Shown here piece after piece: positions 9,597-18,368 of a stretch of DNA of 64,000 nt. The position numbers and the translations under genes were made by a program. This DNA comes from Chloroflexota bacterium (lineage in GTDB: Bacteria > Chloroflexota > Chloroflexia > Chloroflexales > Roseiflexaceae), in NCBI GenBank assembly GCA_013388755.1, contig JACAEQ010000097.1, positions 24,997 through 88,996 of the forward strand, read 5' to 3'. How positions within the stretch are numbered: the first letter of the stretch is position 1; every line of letters begins with the position of its first letter. The notes under the pieces were generated by a model. It was not told the DNA's origin, did no database searches, and was given only the letters and a program-made list of their open reading frames with translations.

Positions 9597-10085
9597 TGCC
9601 CGGCTCCTTACGGGTCTCAGGGGGTGAAGAAAAGCAGGATCCGTCGCCTTGACGGCTTGGAACATTGTACACGAAGGGATCGGGATCGTCAACAGCGATA
9701 GTAGGAGCGGCGAATTGCACATGTGACCCGGGCGTCGAGCGCAGGAAACGGCTATAATGCAGCAACTGTGTAAGACGCCCGGGTGGGTGTCTCTCATGTC
9801 ACACGACGTACGCGGTAGCGTACCGACAGGGTCAATCATCCGGCGGCGGGAAGGCGGAACGCGGAAAAGAACGCCGTCTCGCCGGCGGACGGGCCCTGGC
9901 ATGCGCCCGGCTGGCCGATTGCGCGCGTGACCGCGTAACTCCAGTCATGGAATACGAGTTACGCGGTCGCTGGCGCTTGCGACGTGTCACCCGGCTCATT
10001 TGCCTGCGGTAGACTGGCAGGACCACGCTGCCAGGCCATGGCGAAGCCCAGAAACGTGCCACCGCGTGAGTCGTGTCATCGCTGG
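9597..10085. other. Divergent intergenic region (489 bp)
   Basis: Separates the minus-strand V4R gene from the plus-strand glycan cluster, so it should hold promoters for both. It contains a repeat fragment at 9801-9824 (ACACGACGTACGCGGT plus GCGTACC) and a perfect 13-bp palindrome at 9929-9968, both related to repeats near 43.3-43.4 kb. No credible small gene was seen. I could not identify -35/-10 boxes with confidence. Confidence 0.6.
9929..9968. repeat. Perfect 13-bp inverted repeat (palindromic repeat family)
   Basis: GACCGCGTAACTC at 9929-9941 and its exact reverse complement at 9956-9968, separated by 14 bases. Related copies lie at 43291-43328 and 43394-43431, with half copies near 9801, 12619 and 42970. 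Behaves like a REP-type dispersed palindrome. Confidence 0.75.
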
Positions 10086-11246
10086 ATGACGATGCGTATT
10101 AGCATGCTGGCCCCGTTCGGTATCCGCCCGAAAGGAACGCTGGCGGCGCGGATGTTGCCGCTGGCGCAGGCACTGGCGCGGCGCGGCCATTCCGCCGAGA
10201 TTGTTGCGCCGCCGGTGCACAACCCGGAAGATGCCGGCACGTGTGTTGACCACGGTGGTGTGCCGGTAATCCATGTTGCCGCGCCGCGATTGCCGGGACC
10301 GGCAGGCGCCGTACAGCAGACCCTGGCGCTGCTGCGGGCGGCGCTGGTGTTCCAGCCAGATGTGGTGCACCTGTTCAAGCCGAAAGGGTACAGCGGCCTG
10401 GCGGCATTGCTGGCGCAAATGGTTCTTCCGGCGCTCCCGCTTGTGGTTGACATGGACGACTGGGAAGGGCCGGGCGGTTGGAATGACCTGCTTCCGTACC
10501 CTGCCGTGGCGAAACACATGTTTGCCTGGCAGGAGCGTGACCTGCCGCGCCGTGCCGCTGCCGTGACGGTCGCCAGCCGGACCCTTGAGACGTTGGCGTT
10601 GAGCTTCGGGGTCGCGTCTGACCGCATCTTCTATCTGCCGAACGGCGTCACGTATGCTCAACGTTCAACGTTCAACATTCAACGTTCAACGTTCAACCTC
10701 CTTCTCTACACCCGCTTCTGGGAACTCGACATTCACGAAGTTGTCGCGGCGCTGGCAGGAATCGCGTCGCGTCGCCCGGAAGCGAGGCTGATCGTCGTCG
10801 GCAAGGGGGAGCGCGGCGAAGAACGCGAACTCCTGCGCCTGGCCGGTCGCGCCGGTCTGGCGGAGATGATCGATTACCGTGGATGGCTGGCGCCTGAAGC
10901 GATTCCGGCGGTGCTGGCGCTGGCCGATGTGGCGCTGGCGCCGATGCAAGATACCCTGATCAACCGGGCGCGCGGCCTGGCCAAGTTGCTGGAATTGATG
11001 GGAGCGGGTCTTCCGATCGTCGCGAGCCGGGTGGGCCAGGCCGCCGAGTACCTTGAGGATGGCGCCAGTGGTTTCCTTGTTCCGCCGGGCGATCCCGGCG
11101 CGCTGGCCGTTGCGGTGCTCCGGCTGCTGAACGACGAGGTGTTACGGTCACGGCTTGGCGCCGGGGCGCGTGTCGCTGCGACACGCTATGCCTGGGATAC
11201 CCTTGCGCTGACCGCCGAGCGAGCGTACCGGCGCGCACGGGTGTGA
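10086..11246 (+). CDS. GT4-family glycosyltransferase with repeat array inside the gene
   Basis: Retaining glycosyltransferase of 386 residues. The N-terminal Rossmann half begins MTMRISMLAPFGIRPKGTLAARM and the C-terminal half carries LELMGAGLPIVASRVGQAAEYL and FLVPPGDPGALA, typical of GT4 nucleotide-sugar binding. Between the halves, right after LPNGV (~residue 185), lies QRSTFNIQRSTFN (~residues 191-204), encoded by a 40-bp array of TCAACGT heptamers at 10658-10697. The reading frame is kept, and the position is the inter-domain linker where an insertion is likely tolerated. ATG 10086 (or 10092) is chosen because homology starts there; a longer open frame from 9984 lacks support. It is the first gene of the glycan cluster. 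Donor and acceptor unknown. Confidence 0.85.
   Translation: MTMRISMLAPFGIRPKGTLAARMLPLAQALARRGHSAEIVAPPVHNPEDAGTCVDHGGVPVIHVAAPRLPGPAGAVQQTLALLRAALVFQPDVVHLFKPKGYSGLAALLAQMVLPALPLVVDMDDWEGPGGWNDLLPYPAVAKHMFAWQERDLPRRAAAVTVASRTLETLALSFGVASDRIFYLPNGVTYAQRSTFNIQRSTFNLLLYTRFWELDIHEVVAALAGIASRRPEARLIVVGKGERGEERELLRLAGRAGLAEMIDYRGWLAPEAIPAVLALADVALAPMQDTLINRARGLAKLLELMGAGLPIVASRVGQAAEYLEDGASGFLVPPGDPGALAVAVLRLLNDEVLRSRLGAGARVAATRYAWDTLALTAERAYRRARV
10658..10697 (+). repeat. Heptamer array 1 (TCAACGT units, inside a CDS)
   Basis: About 5.7 units of TCAACGT with one C-to-A type variation (AACATTC). It lies inside the GT4 gene in the orientation that contains no stop codon in any frame. Confidence 0.9.
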
Positions 11247-11265
11247 CCGGTACGCCCGTTGCAGT

Positions 11266-11282
11266 GCGGGCGAGACGCCCGC
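11266..11282. repeat. Short GC hairpin between glycosyltransferase genes
   Basis: GCGGGCG-AGA-CGCCCGC, a perfect 7-bp stem with a 3-base loop, 20 bases after the stop of the first GT4 gene. It may act as a weak terminator or be one of the dispersed hairpins (compare 8860-8881 and 23657-23675). Confidence 0.45.
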
Positions 11283-11441
11283 GCTCGCGGGACCAGCGGA
11301 AGCGGTTACGACGAAGTGGCAGGGAGCCGGGGCATGTGCAACTGCTTCGGCCTTACTATCATGTCGACTCCATGTTGATCAGATATGGGCGAACGATTCG
11401 GCATATACTACAACGGGCGGTATCGTCTGCTCTGGAGACCG

Positions 11442-12569
11442 ATGGATCGTATGGCTGATCTCAACACCGGCGCTGTTCGCACACCTCACCAGCGTTTTCC
11501 TTCCAGACCGGATCTTGCAGCGTCGTACGCCATTCCGACCAATGATGCGCAGGCAGCGCTGGCGTTCTGCCGCCGGCTGGCGGGCCTGCTCGAAGGAGAT
11601 GATGCAGATCTGGCGGAAGCCGCACCCGAGCCCCGGCCGCATCTCTCGGTGGTGCTGCCGGTGTTCAACGAACGCGAGAATCTGCCGCTCCTCTATGAGC
11701 GCCTGGTGCAGGTGCTGGATACTGAGGGACAGCCGTATGAAATGGTGTTTGTTGACGACGGCAGCCGCGACGGGAGCCTGAATGTGCTGCGCGCCCTGGC
11801 CACCGCTGATCCACGGGTCGTGGTTGTCGAACTGGCGCGCAACTTCGGCCACCAGGTGGCGATCAGCGCCGGGCTTGACCACGCACGCGGCGATGGCGTC
11901 ATTGTGATGGACGCCGACCTACAGGACCCGCCGGAGGTTTTGCCGCAGTTTATCGCGCGCTGGCGCGAAGGGTACGATGTCGTATATGCGGTGCGCGCCA
12001 GTCGCAAAGAACATCTCCTGCTGCGCGCGGCATACGCCCTCTTCTACCGGATGTTGCGGCGCATCGCGAATATTGACATCCCACTCGATGCCGGAGATTT
12101 CTGCCTGATGGATCGGCGCGTCGTTGATGTGTTGACGGCGATGCCGGAACGGAACCGCTTCGTGCGCGGGATCAGAAGCTGGGTCGGGTTGAACCAGGTC
12201 GGCATGGCGTACGAGCGGCAGGGGCGCCATGCCGGGAAGCCGAAATACACCCTGAGCCGGCTGACCTACCTGGCGCTCGATGGGATCGTGTCGTTCAGTT
12301 TTGTGCCATTACGGATCATCACCATGCTGGGGTTCATCGTCTCAGCGATCTCGATCGCACTGGCGATCGTGTACGCCGTGCAACGTATCGCGTTCGGCCT
12401 GACCCCGCCCGGCTTCCCGACCCTGATCGTCGCAGTGTTCTTTCTCGCCGGCATCCAGCTCATTACCATCGGCGTCATTGGCGAGTATGTCGGGCGGATC
12501 TTCGAAGAGGTCAAGCAACGACCACTCTATGTGGTCCGGCGGGTAATGGGGAAGCGAACAGAGAACTGA
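11442..12569 (+). CDS. GT2 glycosyltransferase, DPM1/ArnC-like, with C-terminal membrane segments
   Basis: Inverting GT2 enzyme of 375 residues from ATG 11442. The core has LSVVLPVFNERENLP (~residue 68), FVDDGSRDGS, LARNFGHQVAISAGLDHA and the metal-binding DADLQDPP (~157). Two hydrophobic segments follow at ~285-315 and ~325-347, ending in the IGEYVGRIFEEVKQRPLYVV tail typical of polyprenyl-phosphate glycosyltransferases (dolichyl-phosphate-mannose synthase, ArnC, GtrB). It most likely loads a sugar onto undecaprenyl phosphate at the inner face of the membrane, supplying donors for the GT39-like and PIG-V-like enzymes of the cluster. The start is ambiguous: 11385 is also open, but TGGAG precedes 11442. 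Confidence 0.88.
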   Translation: MDRMADLNTGAVRTPHQRFPSRPDLAASYAIPTNDAQAALAFCRRLAGLLEGDDADLAEAAPEPRPHLSVVLPVFNERENLPLLYERLVQVLDTEGQPYEMVFVDDGSRDGSLNVLRALATADPRVVVVELARNFGHQVAISAGLDHARGDGVIVMDADLQDPPEVLPQFIARWREGYDVVYAVRASRKEHLLLRAAYALFYRMLRRIANIDIPLDAGDFCLMDRRVVDVLTAMPERNRFVRGIRSWVGLNQVGMAYERQGRHAGKPKYTLSRLTYLALDGIVSFSFVPLRIITMLGFIVSAISIALAIVYAVQRIAFGLTPPGFPTLIVAVFFLAGIQLITIGVIGEYVGRIFEEVKQRPLYVVRRVMGKRTEN

Positions 12570-12685
12570 GTAAGGAATGGTCGCCCCTGGTGCGACAAGA
12601 ACCTGCTGGAACAAGGATCGCGTAACTCCTGTTACGCTTACAGCAATAGTCGAAGCGGGTAACAGTAAATGTTCGAGAGCGAGTT

Positions 12686-13909
12686 ATGCGCATCTTAATG
12701 CTGGATAATGAATATCCCCCGCTAGGGGGCGGTATGGGAACGGTCAATCAGGAAGTGGTGCGCGTGTTTGCGCGTCATACTGATCTCGAGATTGACCTGA
12801 TCACGTCAGCGATTGGTGGGAGACCAGAGACTGAACGCATTGCCGAGCGGATCATAATGCACAAAGTGCCGGTCTGGAACCGCAACATTCACCATTCGAC
12901 GAACCGTGAACTCCTGCTATACGCAGCGCAGTCATTGCCACTTGCGTACATGCATCATTTGCGCCGGCCCTATGATCTGTGCCTGGCCTGGAGTGCCTTA
13001 CCGGCCGGCGCTGCAGCACTTGCATTGCGCCGTCTGAGCGGAATACCGTTTGTCGTCTGGGTCAGTGGACCAGACATACCTGGTTTCGAGCAACGCTATG
13101 AGTGGTTGTACCCGCTACTTACACCAACGATTCGCGCTGTGTGGCGGGGTGCGGCATCGGTGATCGCGAAGTGTGCAGAAGAGATCGCAATGATCCAGGT
13201 TGTTGATCCTGCTATTGAGCCTGTTCTCATTCCAAACGGCGTTGATCTAGACGTTTTTCGCCCCTCACGTACAAAGGCCGGAGAAGAACCGTTGAAAGTC
13301 ATCTGTGTTGCACGCCTGATCGAGCGCAAAGGGCAGCACCACCTGATCGAAGCAATACGTCGCCTGGCCGTCGACGGCGTGATGGTGACGGCCGAGCTCG
13401 TCGGGACGGGTGATAGCCAGCATGATCTTGAAGTGCAGGCGCGTGCAGCGGGAGTGGCTGATCGAGTGATCTTCTCCGGATATGTGCCGCGTGAGCAGAT
13501 TGCCGAACGGTATGCGATGGCGGATGTATTTGTCTTGCCATCATATAACGAAGGGCTCAGCCTCGCGGCGCTCGAGGCACTGGCGGCCGGCTTGCCGTTG
13601 GTCGTCACCCGCACTGGTGGAACGAACGATCTTGTCCACGAAGAGACGAATGGATTGACCTTCAACTGGGGCGATAGCGCGACACTGGCAACTCATCTGC
13701 GGCGGTTGGCGGAAGATCGCGCGCTGGTGCAACGCATGGGAGAGGAATCGCGCAAGCGAGCGTACCGGTTTGGATGGGAAGCGATCGCAGAACAGTTCCT
13801 CCAGACTCTTGAGAGTGTTCCTATGCACCACCTCAACCGTACCAGGCAACGTGTACGCAACGACCCGTTGAGGATCCGGCGCGATCTGCAGGGCTCTTCC
13901 CACGAATGA
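12686..13909 (+). CDS. GT4-family glycosyltransferase
   Basis: 407-residue retaining glycosyltransferase. It starts MRILMLDNEYPPLGGGMGTVNQE, with the glycine-rich acceptor-domain loop, and has IPNGVDLDVFRPS in the linker, ICVARLIERKGQHHLIEA opening the second Rossmann domain, and LPSYNEGLSLAALEALAAG (~residues 285-303), which holds the EX7E-type motif for the sugar nucleotide. The start codon and the following gene's ATGA overlap at 13906-13909 show co-translation with the next glycosyltransferase. Codon choice looks slightly less GC-rich than in neighbouring genes (by eye only). Specificity unknown. Confidence 0.9.
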   Translation: MRILMLDNEYPPLGGGMGTVNQEVVRVFARHTDLEIDLITSAIGGRPETERIAERIIMHKVPVWNRNIHHSTNRELLLYAAQSLPLAYMHHLRRPYDLCLAWSALPAGAAALALRRLSGIPFVVWVSGPDIPGFEQRYEWLYPLLTPTIRAVWRGAASVIAKCAEEIAMIQVVDPAIEPVLIPNGVDLDVFRPSRTKAGEEPLKVICVARLIERKGQHHLIEAIRRLAVDGVMVTAELVGTGDSQHDLEVQARAAGVADRVIFSGYVPREQIAERYAMADVFVLPSYNEGLSLAALEALAAGLPLVVTRTGGTNDLVHEETNGLTFNWGDSATLATHLRRLAEDRALVQRMGEESRKRAYRFGWEAIAEQFLQTLESVPMHHLNRTRQRVRNDPLRIRRDLQGSSHE

Positions 13910-15072
13910 GCAAACCGTCACAGTGCAGTTCGTGCCCTGGGCCATGGAACAGCAGGGTGCAACCATTACGCATCGGTATTGTCGCGCGCGCGTTGAGCCT
14001 GCCATTTGGCGGCGTGCGCGAGTTTCTTGAGGCGACCATCGAAGCATTGCTGTGCCTCGATGTGCCGCATCGCTTTGTGATTTACTATGATGATCCGGCG
14101 CATATGGGGAAACATCCAGCTGCCGATGAGACGTTCCTCGCTGCGCCGCACAAGTTTCTCTGGGATCACGTGGTGCTGCCGTTGCGGCTGGCGCGAGACA
14201 GACTCGACGTCGTCTGGTTTCCGCACAATGTCGTCGCGCTTGGCGTGCGGACGCCAGCGGTTGTTACGATTCATGATCTGCTCTACTTTCCGGCGCCTGA
14301 GGTGTCGCGCCGTGAATATGCGTTACTTGATACACTCTACATGCGCCTCTTCATTCCGCGCTCGCTGCGTCGCGCCCGGCGTGTCATCGCCGATTCCCGC
14401 TGGACAGCAACCGATATCAGACGGTTGGTGCGCATCGAGCGCGACGATGTACAGGTCGTCCCACTCGCGCCGGGGCGCCTGTTCGGCCCGCAACCGGAGA
14501 GCGAGCAGGCTCGGGTACGGCAGGTGTATCGTCTGGAACGGCCGTACTTTCTGTTTACAGGTATCACGTCGCCGCGGAAAAATGTGCGCGCACTGATCGA
14601 AGCGTTTGCACAGATCAACGATGCTATCCCGCATGACCTGGTGCTGGTCGGTGGCCGGGGCTATGTGAACGAGCCAGTTGATGATCTGATCCGGCGTACC
14701 GGTCTGACGGGCAGGGTACATTGCCTGGGTGTAGTACCGCGCACTGATCTGCCGGGGTTGTACAGCGCTGCAGATGCGTTTGTGTTCCCTTCACTCTACG
14801 AAGGGTTCGGTCTTCCGCCACTTGAGGCAATGGCCTGTGGGTGCCCGGTGATCTGTTCGCATGCGACATCGTTGCCCGAGGTCGTGGGTAATGCTGCACT
14901 CGTATTCGACCCGCGCGACACGACCATGCTGGCACACCATATGCGGGCCGTGGTGTGCGACATGGCCCTGCGTGAGCGATTGAAGCGTCAGGGGCTGGAT
15001 CGCGCGGCACAATTCAGCTATGCGCGATCTGCCGGCCGGTTGCTGGCGCTGCTCGAGGAGGCGGCCGGATGA
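13906..15072 (+). CDS. GT4-family glycosyltransferase
   Basis: 388 residues, overlapping the previous gene by ATGA. The N-terminal domain has [19 protein letters not shown] and FPHNVVALG; the middle shows TIHDLLYF; the C-terminal domain has [20 protein letters not shown] and [19 protein letters not shown], the EX7E nucleotide-sugar motif (~residues 295-313). This pattern (MTIHDL plus SPRKN) is common in mannosyltransferases of GT4, but the sugar cannot be fixed from sequence. A further 4-base overlap (15069-15072) couples it to the next GT2 gene. Confidence 0.9.
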   Translation: MSKPSQCSSCPGPWNSRVQPLRIGIVARALSLPFGGVREFLEATIEALLCLDVPHRFVIYYDDPAHMGKHPAADETFLAAPHKFLWDHVVLPLRLARDRLDVVWFPHNVVALGVRTPAVVTIHDLLYFPAPEVSRREYALLDTLYMRLFIPRSLRRARRVIADSRWTATDIRRLVRIERDDVQVVPLAPGRLFGPQPESEQARVRQVYRLERPYFLFTGITSPRKNVRALIEAFAQINDAIPHDLVLVGGRGYVNEPVDDLIRRTGLTGRVHCLGVVPRTDLPGLYSAADAFVFPSLYEGFGLPPLEAMACGCPVICSHATSLPEVVGNAALVFDPRDTTMLAHHMRAVVCDMALRERLKRQGLDRAAQFSYARSAGRLLALLEEAAG

Positions 15073-16070
15073 TCCCGCTGCTCTCGATCGTCATTGTGAA
15101 TAGCGACGGTTGCGCCGATACGCTGCGCTGCCTTGAGTCGATCATGGCCCACCCGGCCGATCTTGCCACGCTTGCGGCACGGAGTAGCGCGCTCGCGGAG
15201 CAAGAGATCATTCTGGTTGACAACTGCTCGCGCGACGGGTGCGCGGCGCTGGTGCGGCGCTCCTTTCCGATGGTGCGGGTTATTGAGTCGCCGGTGCGCC
15301 AGGGGTTTGCGCGCAATTACAATCTCGGCATACGGCAGGCGCGAGGGATGTTTGTCCTGGTGCTGAACAACGATACGATGGTGCATGCCGGAGCATTGAC
15401 GCATCTGGTGGCGGCAATGATTGACGCGCCGGCGTACGGCATAGCCGGGCCGCGCCTGGTGTCGTGCAGTGGCGCGGTGCAGACCGATTGCGCCCGCCCG
15501 CTGCCGACACCCGGCGCCTACGTCTGGACGCAACTGGTCGCCGATCCCGGGTTTCCCATCGGGCGGCTGTGGCAGCAATGGTTGCGGTGGCGGATCGAGC
15601 GCCGCAGTAGCGGGCCTGTGGCGTGCATCAGCGGCTCGTGCATGCTGGTGCGCCGCGCGGCGTTCGAACAGGCCGGCCTGCTGGACGAAGGGTTCGATTT
15701 CTACTACGAGGATGTGGAGTGGTGCCACCGTTTCCAGCGCATGGGATGGAGGGTCGGGTATGTGGCCGAGGCGACGATTACACATCTGGGTGATCAATCT
15801 CTCGGCAAAGTAAGGGTCTGGGCCAGGAAGAGCGAGTACCGCAGCGCGCTGCGCTATTTTCGTCTGTATCACAGGCTTGCGAACGGCGCCGTTCGCGTAT
15901 TGCGTCTGGCGACGATCGTCGGGTGGTTATTGCGTGGGACGGCGTTCGCGGTTGCTGAAGCATTGACCGGGAAAGACGGCCATGCCCGGGCGTATGGGTA
16001 TCTGTGGAGCTGGATCTTGCGTGAAGAGCAAGCAGGCGGACCGTCATCAGTGAAACCAGGAGGGTGCTGA
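15069..16070 (+). CDS. GT2 glycosyltransferase, rhamnosyltransferase-like
   Basis: 333 residues, starting inside the stop region of the preceding gene (ATGA). N-terminal LLSIVIVNSDGCADTLRCLE, LVDNCSRDG, LNNDTMVHAGAL (metal site) and CISGSCMLVRRAAFEQAG followed by LLDEGFDFYYEDVEWCHRF, which is the hallmark of WbbL/RfbF-type GT2 enzymes that transfer rhamnose or related deoxyhexoses. The C-terminal ~80 residues contain a hydrophobic stretch (LRLATIVGWLLRGTAFAV) that may associate with the membrane. The donor sugar is inferred only from family resemblance. Confidence 0.88.
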   Translation: MIPLLSIVIVNSDGCADTLRCLESIMAHPADLATLAARSSALAEQEIILVDNCSRDGCAALVRRSFPMVRVIESPVRQGFARNYNLGIRQARGMFVLVLNNDTMVHAGALTHLVAAMIDAPAYGIAGPRLVSCSGAVQTDCARPLPTPGAYVWTQLVADPGFPIGRLWQQWLRWRIERRSSGPVACISGSCMLVRRAAFEQAGLLDEGFDFYYEDVEWCHRFQRMGWRVGYVAEATITHLGDQSLGKVRVWARKSEYRSALRYFRLYHRLANGAVRVLRLATIVGWLLRGTAFAVAEALTGKDGHARAYGYLWSWILREEQAGGPSSVKPGGC

Positions 16071-16073
16071 GCT

Positions 16074-17396
16074 GTGCAGCAGCAAATGCCGGCAGATCAT
16101 ACTGATACTCGCCGCATACTGGCAGTCAGCTACTATTATGCTCCAATAGAGAACCCCGGTACACGCCGTGTTGGTTCCTTCGTGCGCTATTTGCCGCAGT
16201 ATGGTTATCATCCCGTTGTGCTGACAACGTCAAGTTATGGCACGACGGCCGATGATGACTCGGCATTGATCTTGCGAGCACCGGATCTTCTTGATGTGGC
16301 ACGGTCGTTGGTCAGGCGTGTGGTTCGCGTGCGCGCGGATTCTGCATCAGGTTGGCAGGGGCCGCTTGTTGCACCGGATAGCCGCATCTCGGCTGTTCTG
16401 GAGCAGGTCATGATTCCAGATATTCAGCTTGGCTGGTTACCCGGCGCCGTCATGCGCGGCAGGGTGCTGCTACGAACGGGTTTCTTCCGTGCCATCTTCA
16501 GTAGCTCACCACCGGTCACGGCGCACCTTGTCGGGTATGCGCTGAAACGCGCCTCCGGGTTGCCGTGGGTGGCCGATTTTCGTGATGGCTGGCTGTTTGA
16601 GCCGCCGAACAAGGTCGTGCTGAGTTCGATAATACGGCAGCGCATTGAAGGAGTGCTCGAGCGTGCCGTTGCAGAAGGTGCTGATCGGATCGTCACAGTA
16701 AATGATGTTCTGGCTGATGACATGAGACGAAGATATCCTGCGACGGCGAAGAAGGTTGTGGTGATCAGTAATGGCTATGATCCCGCCGAGTACAACTTTG
16801 CACCATCAACGATGAGCAGCGTCAGGTTTCGTGTCGTGCATACCGGGTCACTGGCGTATAGTCGAAAGCGCACCTTGATTACCGGTCTGCTGGCAGCGCT
16901 TCAACGCCTGAGGCAACAACACGCGCCGGTTATGGAGCGACTGGATGTCCGTCTCATCGGCAAGTTATCGCTGGCGGAACGTGCTGCTATCGCTGATGCT
17001 GGTCTCGATGAGTCTATAACCATCGTCGGCTCAGTGGCGCATAGTGACGTCCTGCGAATTCAGTCAGAAGCTGAAGTGCTGCTATTAGTGACGGCTGCTG
17101 ATGATGCTAGCGTCACAACCAGCAAGCTCTTTGAGTATCTCGCCAGTGGACGCCCGATACTGGCGCTTACAGGGCGCTCAGCAGCAGGGGCGCTTATTGA
17201 AGAGTTGAATGCGGGAGAGGTCGTACACCCTGACGATGTCGATGGTATCTGCCGGGCGCTTGAAGGACTCTACCGGCGCTGGCTGGCAGGTGAGTTGCAC
17301 ACGCGTGTTGATGCACGTGTGCACCGTTTCGATCGACGCATACTGACCGGCGAACTGGCTAAGGTCTTCAGAGAGCTTGATCCCTGGTCACGATGA
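16074..17396 (+). CDS. GT4-like glycosyltransferase
   Basis: 440 residues from GTG 16074, with AGGAGG about 10 bases upstream (16058-16063). ATG 16086 is an alternative. The N-terminus has ILAVSYYYAPIENPGTRRV, the WcaI/WbuB-like opening of some GT4 enzymes. The middle has WVADFRDGW and VISNGYDPAEY; the C-terminal domain has FRVVHTGSLAYSRKR and TSKLFEYLASGRPILALTG, the nucleotide-sugar site with KLFEY in place of the more common EX7E. The end overlaps the open frame of the methyltransferase downstream, but that gene's better start lies 16 bases after this stop. Specificity unknown. Confidence 0.85.
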   Translation: MQQQMPADHTDTRRILAVSYYYAPIENPGTRRVGSFVRYLPQYGYHPVVLTTSSYGTTADDDSALILRAPDLLDVARSLVRRVVRVRADSASGWQGPLVAPDSRISAVLEQVMIPDIQLGWLPGAVMRGRVLLRTGFFRAIFSSSPPVTAHLVGYALKRASGLPWVADFRDGWLFEPPNKVVLSSIIRQRIEGVLERAVAEGADRIVTVNDVLADDMRRRYPATAKKVVVISNGYDPAEYNFAPSTMSSVRFRVVHTGSLAYSRKRTLITGLLAALQRLRQQHAPVMERLDVRLIGKLSLAERAAIADAGLDESITIVGSVAHSDVLRIQSEAEVLLLVTAADDASVTTSKLFEYLASGRPILALTGRSAAGALIEELNAGEVVHPDDVDGICRALEGLYRRWLAGELHTRVDARVHRFDRRILTGELAKVFRELDPWSR

Positions 17397-17412
17397 GAGA
17401 GACGCGGTACAT

Positions 17413-18216
17413 ATGAGCCCACAATTTGCCGATTATCCCCGCTATGCCTGGCAGTTACTCCAGGGTGATCGTTCATCCAGCGAAGCCACCGGCGCCGCCT
17501 GGCGTACCGCTGACATCGCGCCATACCTCGATCTCAGCCGGCCACGCGACATCCTCGATCTTGGTAATGGCAGGTTGCGACCGCAATACTCTATCCTGCG
17601 GGCGCAGGGTCACCGCGTGATTGGTATTGACCTGGTAAACCGGCCTGCATCGGGATGGAAGGATGTTGCCTATGTCGTGGCACGCCGAATCTACCTGCAC
17701 CGCCTCGGCCTGCCTGTGATGACTGCTGCGCCTGCCGGTCTGGTCTGCGGTCATGCCGGGTTGTTGCCGTTTGCCGATCACACATTTGATCTGGTGACGT
17801 CAATCGCCGCATTCGAGCATTTTCTTGACGTACCGGCAGTTCTGAGCGAAGTCGCTCGAGTACTCCGGCCAGGTGGGGTCATCTGGGCGCTGGTTCATTT
17901 GTTTACCAGCCCTTCCGGTGGGCACAATCTGAGTTTCACCGAGGTGCCGTTGCAGCACATACCTCCGGGCGTCGAACCATGGGATCATCTGCGCAGCAGA
18001 CGTTTGCCGTTCAATGTACCGCTGAATGAATGGCGCGCCCATCAGTATCTTGCTGAATTCGGCCGGCATCTTGAGGTGCTGAAGCAGTATTGCGCCACGC
18101 GTGAAGGCGAGACCTGGCTCAATACGCCTGAAGCGGCCGAATTGCTGCAGGCTGGCTACACAGCGGACGAGTTAACGTGTTGCGCGTATGTCATTGTCGC
18201 GCGTAAGGCGGGATGA
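17413..18216 (+). CDS. SAM-dependent class I methyltransferase
   Basis: 267 residues. Motif I is slightly unusual (ILDLGNGRLRPQYSI rather than DLGCG), followed by VIGIDLV, FDLVTSIAAFEHFLDVP (motif II/post-II) and VARVLRPGGVIWALVHLF. This is the Methyltransf_11 arrangement. In a glycan cluster it probably methylates a sugar or a lipid-linked intermediate, but that is inference. ATG 17413 is chosen; the longer frame from 17377 would overlap the previous gene. Confidence 0.82.
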   Translation: MSPQFADYPRYAWQLLQGDRSSSEATGAAWRTADIAPYLDLSRPRDILDLGNGRLRPQYSILRAQGHRVIGIDLVNRPASGWKDVAYVVARRIYLHRLGLPVMTAAPAGLVCGHAGLLPFADHTFDLVTSIAAFEHFLDVPAVLSEVARVLRPGGVIWALVHLFTSPSGGHNLSFTEVPLQHIPPGVEPWDHLRSRRLPFNVPLNEWRAHQYLAEFGRHLEVLKQYCATREGETWLNTPEAAELLQAGYTADELTCCAYVIVARKAG

Positions 18217-18223
18217 GGAGAGT

Positions 18224-18263
18224 GGGAGAGCGGGAGAGCGGGAGAGCGGGAGAGCGGGAGACC
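18224..18263 (+). repeat. Tandem 8-bp repeat (5 units of GGGAGAGC)
   Basis: Four exact GGGAGAGC units plus a fifth ending GGGAGACC. About 50 bases downstream (18315-18324) a complementary GCTCTCCCCT lies in a pyrimidine tract, so a long hairpin could form between the methyltransferase and GT39-like genes. Confidence 0.9.
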
Positions 18264-18368
18264 ATGTATGAGTGATGGCTATGCTCAAGACTGCAACATC
18301 ATCAAATATCTCAAGCTCTCCCCTTCTCCCCTTCTCCTGAAGCCCCATTTCGTACGTCTCGCAGATGC

